From NCBI GenBank assembly GCA_003175865.1, contig PSRF01000017.1:1-5245 (forward strand): 5,245 nucleotides of DNA, given 5' to 3'. The notes beneath the pieces were generated by a model. It was not told the origin of the DNA, did no database searches, and saw nothing but the letters and a program-made list of their open reading frames with translations. Positions 1 to 5,245 of this stretch are shown here, piece after piece; within the stretch, counting starts at the first letter, position 1, and every line of letters begins with the position of its first letter. Made by a program: the position numbers and the translations under genes. The DNA comes from Blastocatellia bacterium (GTDB lineage: Bacteria > Acidobacteriota > Blastocatellia > Pyrinomonadales > Pyrinomonadaceae).

Positions 1-31
1 ATGACGCAGTTTTCAAGCGTTTTGATAATTT

Positions 32-37
32 AGGTGG
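32..37 (+). promoter_or_regulatory. Ribosome binding site that fixes the start at 43
   Basis: AGGTGG sits 5 nt upstream of the ATG at 43. It partly overlaps the alternative GTG at 34, which makes initiation at that GTG unlikely. Confidence 0.6.
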
Positions 38-42
38 CGAAG

Positions 43-318
43 ATGACTCTATGGGATTTGATTTTACTTCTGATCGTGGCCGGTATTTGTGGTGCGTTGG
101 GCCAGGCGATTTCTGGCTACTCGCGTGGAGGTTGTTTGGTTTCAATCGCGCTTGGGTTTATCGGCGCGCTTCTCGGGATGTGGCTCGCGAGAGCGATGGG
201 TCTCAGCGAGCTGTACGCAGTCCGAATTGGGACAACAACCTTCCCGGTGATTTGGTCAATTATCGGAGCTGCGTTGTTTGTGGCGGTCATCAGCTTGCTT
301 ACGCGCCGAAACTTATGA
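43..318 (+). CDS. GlsB/YeaQ/YmgE-like small membrane protein (transglycosylase-associated family)
   Basis: A 91-residue, very hydrophobic protein with three predicted membrane segments at about residues 5-25, 29-52 and 68-87. Short Gly/Ser/Arg-containing loops join them, and it ends in the basic tail TRRNL. The Gly/Ala-rich first two helices (AGICGALGQ, then GGCLVSIALGFIGALLG) are typical of the YeaQ/YmgE/GlsB group of small inner-membrane proteins, often linked to stress or envelope conditions; their biochemical role is poorly known, and the name 'transglycosylase-associated' is historical. I chose ATG at 43 over GTG at 34 because AGGTGG (32-37) lies 5 nt before the ATG, while nothing resembling a ribosome site precedes the GTG. 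The length is usual for the family. The gene converges on the minus-strand kinase/peptide genes, so it is a separate transcription unit. Family membership is fairly sure; function is not. Confidence 0.85.
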   Translation: MTLWDLILLLIVAGICGALGQAISGYSRGGCLVSIALGFIGALLGMWLARAMGLSELYAVRIGTTTFPVIWSIIGAALFVAVISLLTRRNL

Positions 319-341
319 GGTGAGCTACACGAAGCTCCACC
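319..341 (+). other. Short hairpin just after the membrane-protein stop codon
   Basis: GGTGAGCT (319-326) can pair with AGCTCCACC (333-341) with one bulged base and a 6-nt loop. It begins at the base after the TGA of the 91-aa protein. It could help protect or end the transcript, but no T-tract follows on either strand, so it is not a canonical intrinsic terminator. The rest of the gap (342-482), between two convergent genes, shows no convincing gene or terminator. Confidence 0.3.
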
Positions 342-482
342 GAACCACCGGTAGGCAGTCGGGGCTGGCGAAGAGTTGCGCCTCGGAAAAACTTGCTGAT
401 TCAAATGGGCGCACCGTTCAGTTATCAATGTCGGGCAAGAAGCTCTGGGTTGCAGTGCGGTTGATCGGGGAGACAGAAAACC

Positions 483-620
483 CTACGAGCCCCCACCACC
501 TTGTTGTTCAGGTGGATCGATAGCAGCAGCGCTTGCCTCTTCCTCAGTCGTTTTCGATCCACCACCACCTTGTTGCTCTGGTGGATCGATGGCTTCTTCC
601 TTTTCTTCGTCATTAAGCAT
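483..620 (-). CDS. Unrecognised 45-aa acidic peptide with twin IDPPEQQGGGGS repeats
   Basis: A small gene of no family I recognise. The product has a charged head (MLNDEEKEEA, residues 1-10), repeat 1 IDPPEQQGGGGS (11-22), spacer KTTEEEASAAA (23-33) and repeat 2 IDPPEQQGGGGS (34-45), ending exactly at the repeat's Ser. It has 12 acidic and 2 basic residues, no Cys and no aromatics, and no signal peptide or membrane segment, so it is probably disordered and soluble. A perfect AGGAGG lies 9 nt before the ATG, and an in-frame TAG at 645-647 excludes a longer form. The two 36-nt repeat copies differ at four bases, all synonymous (CCA/CCT, GAG/GAA, GGT/GGG, GGA/GGC), which argues strongly for translation and selection on the peptide. 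It starts 35 nt after the kinase stop, so co-transcription is likely. It might be a kinase substrate (Ser22, Ser30, Ser45, Thr24, Thr25 are available), a regulator, or a repeated-core precursor peptide; these are guesses. Confidence 0.8.
   Translation of the reverse strand: MLNDEEKEEAIDPPEQQGGGGSKTTEEEASAAAIDPPEQQGGGGS
486..521 (-). repeat. Coding direct repeat, copy 2 (36 nt)
   Basis: Encodes residues 34-45 (IDPPEQQGGGGS), the C-terminus of the small peptide. It differs from copy 1 only at four third-codon positions. Two of those changes break the inverted arm, so only a 5-bp core (CCACC/GGTGG) of the copy 1 hairpin is kept. Protein sequence is conserved while the DNA palindrome is not. Confidence 0.9.
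555..590 (-). repeat. Coding direct repeat, copy 1 (36 nt)
   Basis: Encodes residues 11-22 (IDPPEQQGGGGS) of the small peptide. It matches copy 2 (486-521) at 32 of 36 bases, and the period between copies is 69 nt. On the mRNA, TCGATCCACC (589-580) and GGTGGATCGA (563-554, one base into the spacer) are perfect 10-nt inverted arms around a 16-nt loop, so this copy can also fold as a hairpin. Confidence 0.9.
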
Positions 621-629
621 GGTCTTGAA

Positions 630-635
630 CCTCCT
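630..635 (-). promoter_or_regulatory. Perfect Shine-Dalgarno site of the 45-aa peptide gene
   Basis: On the minus strand AGGAGG precedes the ATG (620-618) by 9 nt. It is the strongest ribosome site in the window and lies in the 35-nt gap behind the kinase stop codon, implying efficient translation of the small gene from a shared mRNA. Confidence 0.8.
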
Positions 636-655
636 AAGGTATTGCTAGATTAACC

Positions 656-3604
656 TCAACCTAGCTTCTTGAAGTAAACCTGAATATCAGGCCGAGAAAT
701 ATACTTACTAAAAACGTCACTGCCCCAGTTTTGTTGCAGCTGATTACAAACAGTCTTGGCTTGGGCCAATTGTCGCGCGGCATTATCGGTTTGACTCAAT
801 CGAGCGCTTGCTTGACTTGCAATCACCCACGCCCGCCACTCCGACTCGAGTTGTGACCATTTGGCGAATCGTTGTTGAACTTCGGTTGCTGTGTTGAGTG
901 CCATTTGAGCGTCGCCAGCTTCCAACGCTGCTTCAGCCTGGGCCAGCATTGCGCGCGACAACAAGGTGATGTCTCCACCTTTGGAGGCCATCTTAACGGA
1001 GTCGTCGCAAAGTTTTACTCCATCCTTGCCATTGCCAGACAACGTCTGTAAGAGACCCAATGCAAAAGTTGCTTCGATTGCAGTGTCTGGATAGTCCGTG
1101 CCCGCTAACTTCAACGCGTCATTTAGTTTTGTGCGCGCATCGCCAAAATTGCGCTCGCTTAACGAGATCTGCGCATCAACCAAACGCAACGCTGGTAGCA
1201 ATGCCTTCATCGCTGCCGCTGCCGTCGTGACTTCTCCCAGCGATTGCCTGGCTTCGTCATAGCGACCCAGCCGCCAAAGAATATTTGTTCGGTTCGCCTG
1301 GTTGTAGGCGATCTTGGTTGCGCTACCAAGCGCTTTATAAATATCCAGGGCTTTGTTGTACTGCTCGAGCGCTTCAGGATAATTTTCCTGCTCGAACAGT
1401 ACGGCAGCGAGTTCCGTTGTCGCGTCTCCAATCGCGGGCTGACTGCCTCCAGTTTGTGCAATCTGTAGTTTTTGGCCGAGTGCCTTGAGCGCCAATGCGT
1501 AGTCACCTTTGCGACGATAACCGCGCGCGATCTGTGTCAGGCAAATCGCGACATTCTTCGGGTAATTCTCCTGTTGAAAAAAGGCGAGTGCCTGTTCGAC
1601 CAGCGGAAGGCCCTGGTCCATGCGTTGAGTTTGAATGTACAGCGCGCCGAGATTGGAACGGGCCAGAGCTTCCCTGCGTCGACTCTTCGAACTCTGAGCA
1701 AAGTCAATTGCCTGTTTGTAATACTTCTCGGCCTGAGCGTAGTCGCCGTGATCGAGAAAGGAATTGCCAACTTCGATCAAACCACCAGCGACAAAGTTTT
1801 CCAGGTGTTTGTCTTGAGCAAATGCGACTGCTTGCTGGGCCTTGTCCAACGCGTCGGCAGTTTGACCCTGAACCGTCGACAGAGTGCTGAGTTCAATCAG
1901 CGCACTGATCTGTTGCGCTTCGTTGCCAAGTGCGCGAGCGGACTCCAATGACTTTTCAAACTGTGTGCGCGCCTCTTCGTATTTCCCTTTATCTCTTAAC
2001 AGAATGCCGCGTTGTCGGCGGATTTCATTTACTCCTTCGTTGTTTGTCGCGGCACCGTAAAGTTGTTCAGCGCGATCAAAAAACTCCGTCGCCTTAGCCG
2101 TATTTTGTTTTCGGTTGTACACGATGCCGGCTCTCAGAAACGCCGTGGCGTATTGGCCGCTGTTTGCATCGATCGCTTTCAGATAGTTTTCGAGTGCCTT
2201 GTCCACGTTGCCGTTGTTTTCATAGGCATAGCCGAGGTCGACGTAAACCTGCGGATCATTGGGCAATCGTTTTGCGATCTCACTGTAATTCTTCACAGCC
2301 AAGTCGAAGTCGCGACGAAGAGTGGTAGTAATAGCATCGAGATATAAGGTGTCGATCGGCGAGAGCGATGAACGGTCTGCGACGAGCAGTTCATCCTTGG
2401 CCCTGTCGATGTAGTCGAGTTCAGACCAGGCTTGGGCCAGACGCGCATGCGCCAGCGAGTAATGACTGTCGATCGTAATCGCCTGTTCGAGTGCTTTGCT
2501 CGCCTGGTAATAAGCACCGTTGCGAAGTGCATCAGTTCCACGTTCGTACCACGTGAGCGCAGCAGGGGATGGCTGATAATAGGACTTCGGCCAGAAGTGA
2601 ATTAACCCCCAGATTACGAGGCCTGTGATTACTACCGTCGCAATGATCGATGCAACTGAAAACCGTCGACGCCGCAATGACGTGGTAAGCGTAGCGAGTG
2701 CACTCGTGGTGACACCCGCTCTACGTTTCCTGCGGGAGGCAACGATACCGTCGTCACTTAATCGCGCATGCACAGCGTTCAGGTCCTTAAGCATCTCCTC
2801 CGCACTTTGGTAGCGGTTCTCGGTCTTCTTTTCGAGTGCTTTTAGAGTGATGCGATCGAGTTCTGTCGGAACGCGCTGATTGATGTATGACGGTGGTTCG
2901 GGTGTGACGTGAATGATTTGCGCGCCAATCTCGAGCACGCTGCTACCCGAGAAAGCGGACTGTCCGGTCAGACACTCGTAAAGTAATGCGCCCAATGCGA
3001 ACAAATCGCTGCGGCCATCAACCTTTTTCCCTGTTGCCTGTTCGGGGGAAAGGTAAAGTGGTGTCCCAACAATTACATCGCTGCGAGTTTGTGTTGAATA
3101 GAGCGTATCCGCATCGAGATCGACTCCACTCGTCGATTGCTCGAAGAGATTTTTCACCAAACCAAAATCAAGAACCTTTACCTGTCCACGTTCAGTAATA
3201 GCGACATTCGAGGGTTTGATGTCGCGGTGAACAATGCCGTGATGATGAGCTTCAGCCAGGGCTTCAGCCATCGAAGAAATAATCTCGACGGCACGTTTCA
3301 AACTCAAACCCTCTTCCAAAATGTTACTGAGAGTAGAACCCTTAACGTACTCCATAACGATGAAGGGAGTACCTTCAGTGGTCTCACCGTAATCGTGAAC
3401 AGTGGCTATATTTGGATGGTTGAGTGCCGATACCGCACGTGCTTCGCGAATGAAGCGTGCGCGATAGTGACGGTCAGTTGAGCTCAAAAATTTGATGGCA
3501 ACACGACGAGCCAGATGCAGATCTTCGGCAACATAAACGACACCCATGCCGCCTTCACCTAGTTTTTCGACAACTCGATAATGAGAAACCGTCTGGCCGA
3601 TCAT
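656..3604 (-). CDS. Membrane-anchored Ser/Thr protein kinase with a large TPR domain
   Basis: A 982-residue Hanks-type (PknB-like) kinase. The catalytic domain covers about residues 9-280. It has the glycine loop LGEGGMGVVY (15-24), ATP-binding Lys38 in VAIK, the probable helix-C Glu54, the catalytic loop HRDIKPSN (126-133, Asp128 and Asn133), DFG (146-148), GTPLYLSPEQ (180-189) and the DLFALG segment; all key residues are present, so it should be active. A basic juxtamembrane stretch (RRKRR, RRRR) leads into one membrane helix at about 316-338. From about 349 to 970 there are some 15 tetratricopeptide-like units (for example WYERGTDALRNGAYYQASKALE and LGYAYENNGNVDKALENYLKAI). The expected topology is a cytoplasmic kinase with a TPR sensor or docking domain outside the membrane. 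Start ATG 3604 follows AAGGA by 10 nt and puts the glycine loop at the usual distance from the N-terminus. The small repeat peptide gene follows after 35 nt. Substrate and signal are unknown. Such kinase-TPR proteins are common in Acidobacteriota and Myxococcota. Confidence 0.95.
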   Translation of the reverse strand: MIGQTVSHYRVVEKLGEGGMGVVYVAEDLHLARRVAIKFLSSTDRHYRARFIREARAVSALNHPNIATVHDYGETTEGTPFIVMEYVKGSTLSNILEEGLSLKRAVEIISSMAEALAEAHHHGIVHRDIKPSNVAITERGQVKVLDFGLVKNLFEQSTSGVDLDADTLYSTQTRSDVIVGTPLYLSPEQATGKKVDGRSDLFALGALLYECLTGQSAFSGSSVLEIGAQIIHVTPEPPSYINQRVPTELDRITLKALEKKTENRYQSAEEMLKDLNAVHARLSDDGIVASRRKRRAGVTTSALATLTTSLRRRRFSVASIIATVVITGLVIWGLIHFWPKSYYQPSPAALTWYERGTDALRNGAYYQASKALEQAITIDSHYSLAHARLAQAWSELDYIDRAKDELLVADRSSLSPIDTLYLDAITTTLRRDFDLAVKNYSEIAKRLPNDPQVYVDLGYAYENNGNVDKALENYLKAIDANSGQYATAFLRAGIVYNRKQNTAKATEFFDRAEQLYGAATNNEGVNEIRRQRGILLRDKGKYEEARTQFEKSLESARALGNEAQQISALIELSTLSTVQGQTADALDKAQQAVAFAQDKHLENFVAGGLIEVGNSFLDHGDYAQAEKYYKQAIDFAQSSKSRRREALARSNLGALYIQTQRMDQGLPLVEQALAFFQQENYPKNVAICLTQIARGYRRKGDYALALKALGQKLQIAQTGGSQPAIGDATTELAAVLFEQENYPEALEQYNKALDIYKALGSATKIAYNQANRTNILWRLGRYDEARQSLGEVTTAAAAMKALLPALRLVDAQISLSERNFGDARTKLNDALKLAGTDYPDTAIEATFALGLLQTLSGNGKDGVKLCDDSVKMASKGGDITLLSRAMLAQAEAALEAGDAQMALNTATEVQQRFAKWSQLESEWRAWVIASQASARLSQTDNAARQLAQAKTVCNQLQQNWGSDVFSKYISRPDIQVYFKKLG

Positions 3605-3700
3605 GCTCTGTGGATCCTTCGACGCAGGGTAACAGGAAGAAAGCAGAGAGGTTCACAGGAGTCGGAACTTGCTCTGGGCGATTGGTATTACATTGCGGGC

Positions 3701-3729
3701 ATTTTGCGCCAATGGGGAGATGAATTCAA
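3701..3729 (-). promoter_or_regulatory. Possible sigma70-type promoter for the kinase/peptide pair
   Basis: On the minus strand TTGAAT (3729-3724), a 17-nt spacer and CAAAAT (3706-3701) each match the -35/-10 consensus at 4 of 6 positions. This would give a leader of about 90 nt before the kinase ATG. A weaker overlapping option is TTGGCG (3712-3707), 16 nt, TAATAC (3690-3685). Promoter rules for this organism are not known, so this is a guess by eye. Confidence 0.25.
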
Positions 3730-3880
3730 GGAGGACCAGAGAGGGGGACCTATGTTTCGGCAATCAAAAGGCTATCTTTTATCAATCGCGAATTCAATCT
3801 GGATTGCAACGCTGAATACCACCAACTGCCGTGAGTGGTATTCCCTGTTGCACTTCGAAGTTGAATCCATCATTCGCGAC

Positions 3881-3901
3881 TGAAAAATGATAAATGAGAA
3901 A
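3881..3901 (+). repeat. Heptamer tandem repeat TGANAAA x3
   Basis: Three contiguous 7-mers, TGAAAAA, TGATAAA and TGAGAAA, lie 10 nt beyond the purE stop codon. Short tandem heptamers in gaps are known from some bacterial genomes, notably heterocystous cyanobacteria. Here the array is short and function is unknown; the A/T richness may simply mark a transcript end. Confidence 0.6.
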
Positions 3902-3911
3902 TAGCTCTCTT

Positions 3912-4478
3912 CTACTCGCTGAGCGTCGTCGCCCTTATCTTGGCTTCTTGTTCCTCGCGAAATCGATGCAATTTCTTTCGCAGATCAGGCCGGCTGTTGG
4001 CGAGGATGGCGACCGCGAACAAAGCTGCGTTCACCGCACCAGGTTTTCCGATTGCCAACGTTCCAACTGGTATCCCACCCGGCATTTGCACTGTCGCAAG
4101 CAAGGAGTCGAGCCCATGAAGCGCATCGCTCTTCATCGGAACGCCTAACACCGGTAGCGTAGTATGAGCGGCCATCACACCAGCAAGATGAGCGGCACCA
4201 CCAGCAGCAGCAATGACAACTTCCAGGCCTCGCACCTCAGCCGTCGATCCATATTCAGCAGCGAGGTTTGGTGAACGATGAGCCGAGATGACGCGACATT
4301 CATGAGCAACGCCAAACCTGCTAAGAGTTTCGGCTGCGTGTCGCATCGTCTCCCAATCAGATTGACTTCCCATAATTACGCCGATGAGTGGGCTGTCAGA
4401 TGAGGGACTGGGGGACTCGGATACTGGGAGACGCGGAGACTCGACTGCCGTGTTCTTTTTAGTTCTTTGCCTCGCCAC
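3912..4478 (-). CDS. purE: Class I PurE, N5-carboxyaminoimidazole ribonucleotide mutase
   Basis: A 188-residue enzyme of de novo purine synthesis, which moves the carboxyl of N5-CAIR to C4 to give CAIR; in class I systems the substrate comes from PurK. The conserved motifs are all present: MGSQSDW (36-42, phosphate and substrate binding), SAHRSP with catalytic His67 (65-70), AGGAAHLAG (92-100) and MPGGIPVGTLAIGK (132-145). SAHR rather than SAHK places it in class I. Residues 1-30 form a Ser/Pro-rich extension about 20 residues longer than the E. coli N-terminus and are largely encoded by an octamer repeat; the core starts at LIGVIMG. Start is GTG (4478-4476), with AGAGGA 8 nt upstream; no other usable start lies before the core. 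No purK is seen here: upstream is icd after 259 nt, downstream the kinase after 307 nt. The product is cytosolic and PurE is usually an octamer. Confidence 0.95.
   Translation of the reverse strand: MARQRTKKNTAVESPRLPVSESPSPSSDSPLIGVIMGSQSDWETMRHAAETLSRFGVAHECRVISAHRSPNLAAEYGSTAEVRGLEVVIAAAGGAAHLAGVMAAHTTLPVLGVPMKSDALHGLDSLLATVQMPGGIPVGTLAIGKPGAVNAALFAVAILANSRPDLRKKLHRFREEQEAKIRATTLSE
4403..4442 (-). repeat. Octamer repeat array inside the purE reading frame
   Basis: On the minus strand five contiguous 8-mers follow a loose NAGTCTCC consensus: GAGTCTCC, GCGTCTCC, CAGTATCC, GAGTCCCC, CAGTCCCT. They encode purE residues 13-26, a Ser/Pro-rich stretch outside the conserved fold. Because 8 is not a multiple of 3, each unit reads in a shifted frame, and loss or gain of a single unit would break purE. 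Confidence 0.75.
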
Positions 4479-4486
4479 TAGTGTTT

Positions 4487-4492
4487 TCCTCT
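4487..4492 (-). promoter_or_regulatory. Ribosome binding site supporting the purE GTG start
   Basis: AGAGGA on the minus strand lies 8 nt before GTG 4478-4476. It supports a real 188-aa PurE with its repeat-encoded N-terminal extension, rather than a mis-called start. Confidence 0.65.
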
Positions 4493-4692
4493 ATGTTCTT
4501 TCGCTGCTATTTGTCTTTTAGTTGTTATTGGAAGAGCGGTGTTCGAATTTCGCTTGTCGAATTATCAGTAACAATCACACACGTAGACATTCAACTCACT
4601 AGTTCAGAACAAGTTAGAAAGGGGGCAACCGGCGGTGAAATTCAACTTGGACAGCATTCAATGAGCGCGCCCCCGCTATGCTCAGTGCCAAT

Positions 4693-4725
4693 TGATCTCC
4701 GCGTCCCCCCATCCCCGGCGTCTCC
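4693..4725 (+). repeat. Octamer repeat array, intergenic copy
   Basis: On the plus strand: TGATCTCC, GCGTCCCC, CCATCCCC and the 9-mer GGCGTCTCC. It has the same period and loose consensus as the array inside purE but lies in the opposite orientation. TCTCCGCGTC is shared exactly by the two arrays (plus 4696-4705; minus 4439-4430). Confidence 0.65.
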
Positions 4726-4737
4726 CTCTCTTCCTGT

Positions 4738-5245
4738 CTATTCACCCTGGTCCAACGAAAACCCGCGCTCTCCGTCGAAGTTGTACAGATTTTCCGTCTT
4801 AATAAAATCAAAGCCCGAATCTGCTACGCGCGACAGCAGTGAGATCAACTGCTGATGCGAAACCTTACTGTTGTCTTTGTCCGAAAGGAAACGACAGCGC
4901 CAGTGATCGGAACAGAAAGTCTCCGCATGTCCGTCGGGCCAAACCTTCACACCGCGGTTGCTGATCATGGTGAGCTTCACACCTTCGCCGGAAAGTTTGT
5001 TCAGAGAGTCGCCGAGGTCATTGGCAGTTCCTTTAGTCCAATCAAGGAACACGTCAACACCAACCAGATCTTTCTGCACGGATGGTCTTGCTGTCGACGC
5101 AGTTGCGGCAGGAGCACTCGGGGATTTTTGATAACTGACAGCTTTGAGAATGGCTGGCTTCTGGCCCAGGCGCGCGACCACTGCCTCTGCAAACTCTTTC
5201 GTCCCGACTTTTTGTTTACTTACTGATTGGTCAAAAATGTCGTAA
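4738..5245 (-). CDS. icd: NADP-type isocitrate dehydrogenase, C-terminal part (5' end outside window)
   Basis: The frame stays open from the stop TAG (4740-4738) to the right edge, giving 168 visible codons; the GTG at 5181 is an internal Val, not a start. The visible part begins YDIFDQSVSKQKVGTKEFAEAVVARLG, the end of the catalytic core. An Ala/Ser/Pro-rich linker follows (SPSAPAATASTARPS), then a small domain with VGVDVFLDW, a conserved MISNRGVKVWPDG segment, ETFCSDHWRCRF and a terminal helix region. This added C-terminal domain is the mark of the Thermus/Rickettsia-type isocitrate dehydrogenases, longer than the E. coli enzyme. The enzyme oxidises isocitrate to 2-oxoglutarate in the TCA cycle, in the cytosol. 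The catalytic residues lie outside the window, so cofactor choice (NADP expected for this group) cannot be read here. It lies upstream of purE on the same strand after a 259-nt gap; co-transcription is possible but not shown. Confidence 0.88.
   Translation of the reverse strand, partial: YDIFDQSVSKQKVGTKEFAEAVVARLGQKPAILKAVSYQKSPSAPAATASTARPSVQKDLVGVDVFLDWTKGTANDLGDSLNKLSGEGVKLTMISNRGVKVWPDGHAETFCSDHWRCRFLSDKDNSKVSHQQLISLLSRVADSGFDFIKTENLYNFDGERGFSLDQGE

Larger units (their letters stand above)
3605..3911. other. 307-nt gap between purE and the kinase gene
   Basis: No convincing gene on either strand. It holds the heptamer array next to the purE stop, the likely kinase promoter region, a pyrimidine-rich stretch on the minus strand (3728-3750) and the 8-mer TTGAATTC twice on the minus strand (3797-3790 and 3729-3722). 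A 43-codon plus-strand frame (3752-3883) was considered and rejected. No clear hairpin plus T-tract terminator was found for purE. Confidence 0.6.
4479..4737. other. Gap between icd and purE
   Basis: 259 nt without a convincing gene. The icd-proximal end holds an octamer array that is G-rich on the transcribed minus strand. The purE-proximal half is A/T-richer: a GATAAT hexamer (minus, 4566-4561) could be a -10 box about 76 nt before the GTG if transcription starts near 4554, but no good -35 accompanies it. TCGAATT occurs twice on the plus strand (4543-4549 and 4557-4563). No canonical terminator for icd was found. Confidence 0.5.

Noticed and set aside
1..33. Ten-codon frame MTQFSSVLII at the left edge
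   Set aside because: It could be the tail of an upstream gene or chance; too little is visible to call it.
19..36. GATAAT as a -10 box for the membrane-protein gene
   Set aside because: Transcription would start about at 36, inside the AGGTGG ribosome site, and no -35 is present.
278..523. 81-codon plus-strand frame after the small membrane protein
   Set aside because: It begins inside the membrane-protein gene, runs antisense through the repeats and has no recognisable domain or ribosome site.
425..613. 62-codon minus-strand frame overlapping the repeat peptide gene
   Set aside because: It lies in another frame from the 45-aa gene, has no ribosome site at the right distance, gives a very basic, featureless product, and the repeat copies' base changes are synonymous only in the 45-aa frame.
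1472..1951. Long plus-strand frame opposite the kinase TPR region
   Set aside because: It is an antisense shadow of the clearly coding TPR sequence, with no domain of its own.
3752..3883. 43-codon plus-strand frame in the purE-kinase gap (starts MFRQSKGYLL)
   Set aside because: A purine-rich GAGGGGG precedes the ATG, but the AAGGAGG at 3728-3734 is 17 nt away, too far. The product has no family resemblance and the region is the probable kinase promoter on the other strand.
4697..4730. G-quadruplex on the minus strand of the icd-purE gap
   Set aside because: There are G-runs, but four evenly spaced runs with short loops are not present; the octamer repeat explains the base bias better.
4738..5181. 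A complete 147-aa gene starting at GTG 5181
   Set aside because: The frame continues without a stop to the window edge, and the upstream residues continue the isocitrate dehydrogenase sequence, so this is a partial gene.

Overview
The window looks like ordinary chromosome from an environmental bacterium, most plausibly an Acidobacteriota (Blastocatellia-like) genome. That is an inference from the gene set: a large one-pass Ser/Thr kinase with a TPR tail, a YeaQ/GlsB-type small membrane protein, a Thermus-type NADP isocitrate dehydrogenase with an extra C-terminal domain, and short-period repeats in the gaps. No phage, plasmid, transposase, CRISPR, tRNA or rRNA signal was seen.

Layout. At the left end a 91-aa membrane protein (43-318, +) faces a block of minus-strand genes. 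Reading that strand from the right edge, the order is: the 3' part of icd (4738 to beyond 5245); a 259-nt gap with an octamer repeat array; purE (3912-4478), starting at GTG behind a good Shine-Dalgarno site and carrying a repeat-derived N-terminal extension; a 307-nt gap with a heptamer repeat and the likely kinase promoter; a 982-aa Ser/Thr kinase with a membrane anchor and TPR array (656-3604); and, only 35 nt after the kinase stop, a 45-codon gene (483-620) behind a perfect AGGAGG.

The most interesting item is that 45-aa gene. It encodes an acidic peptide made of a short charged head and two copies of IDPPEQQGGGGS joined by an 11-residue spacer. The two 36-nt copies differ at four positions, and all four are synonymous third-base changes. 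Together with the AGGAGG site, this indicates a translated protein under selection. I do not recognise the family. Its position next to the kinase suggests co-expression, so it may be a substrate, regulator or processed peptide of that signalling system, but none of these roles is visible in the sequence.

The second theme is short-period repeats. Two octamer arrays in opposite orientation lie on either side of the purE translation start, one in the icd-purE gap and one inside the purE reading frame, and a triple heptamer follows the purE stop. The icd and purE products are housekeeping enzymes (TCA cycle and de novo purine synthesis) with no evident functional link to the kinase and peptide pair.
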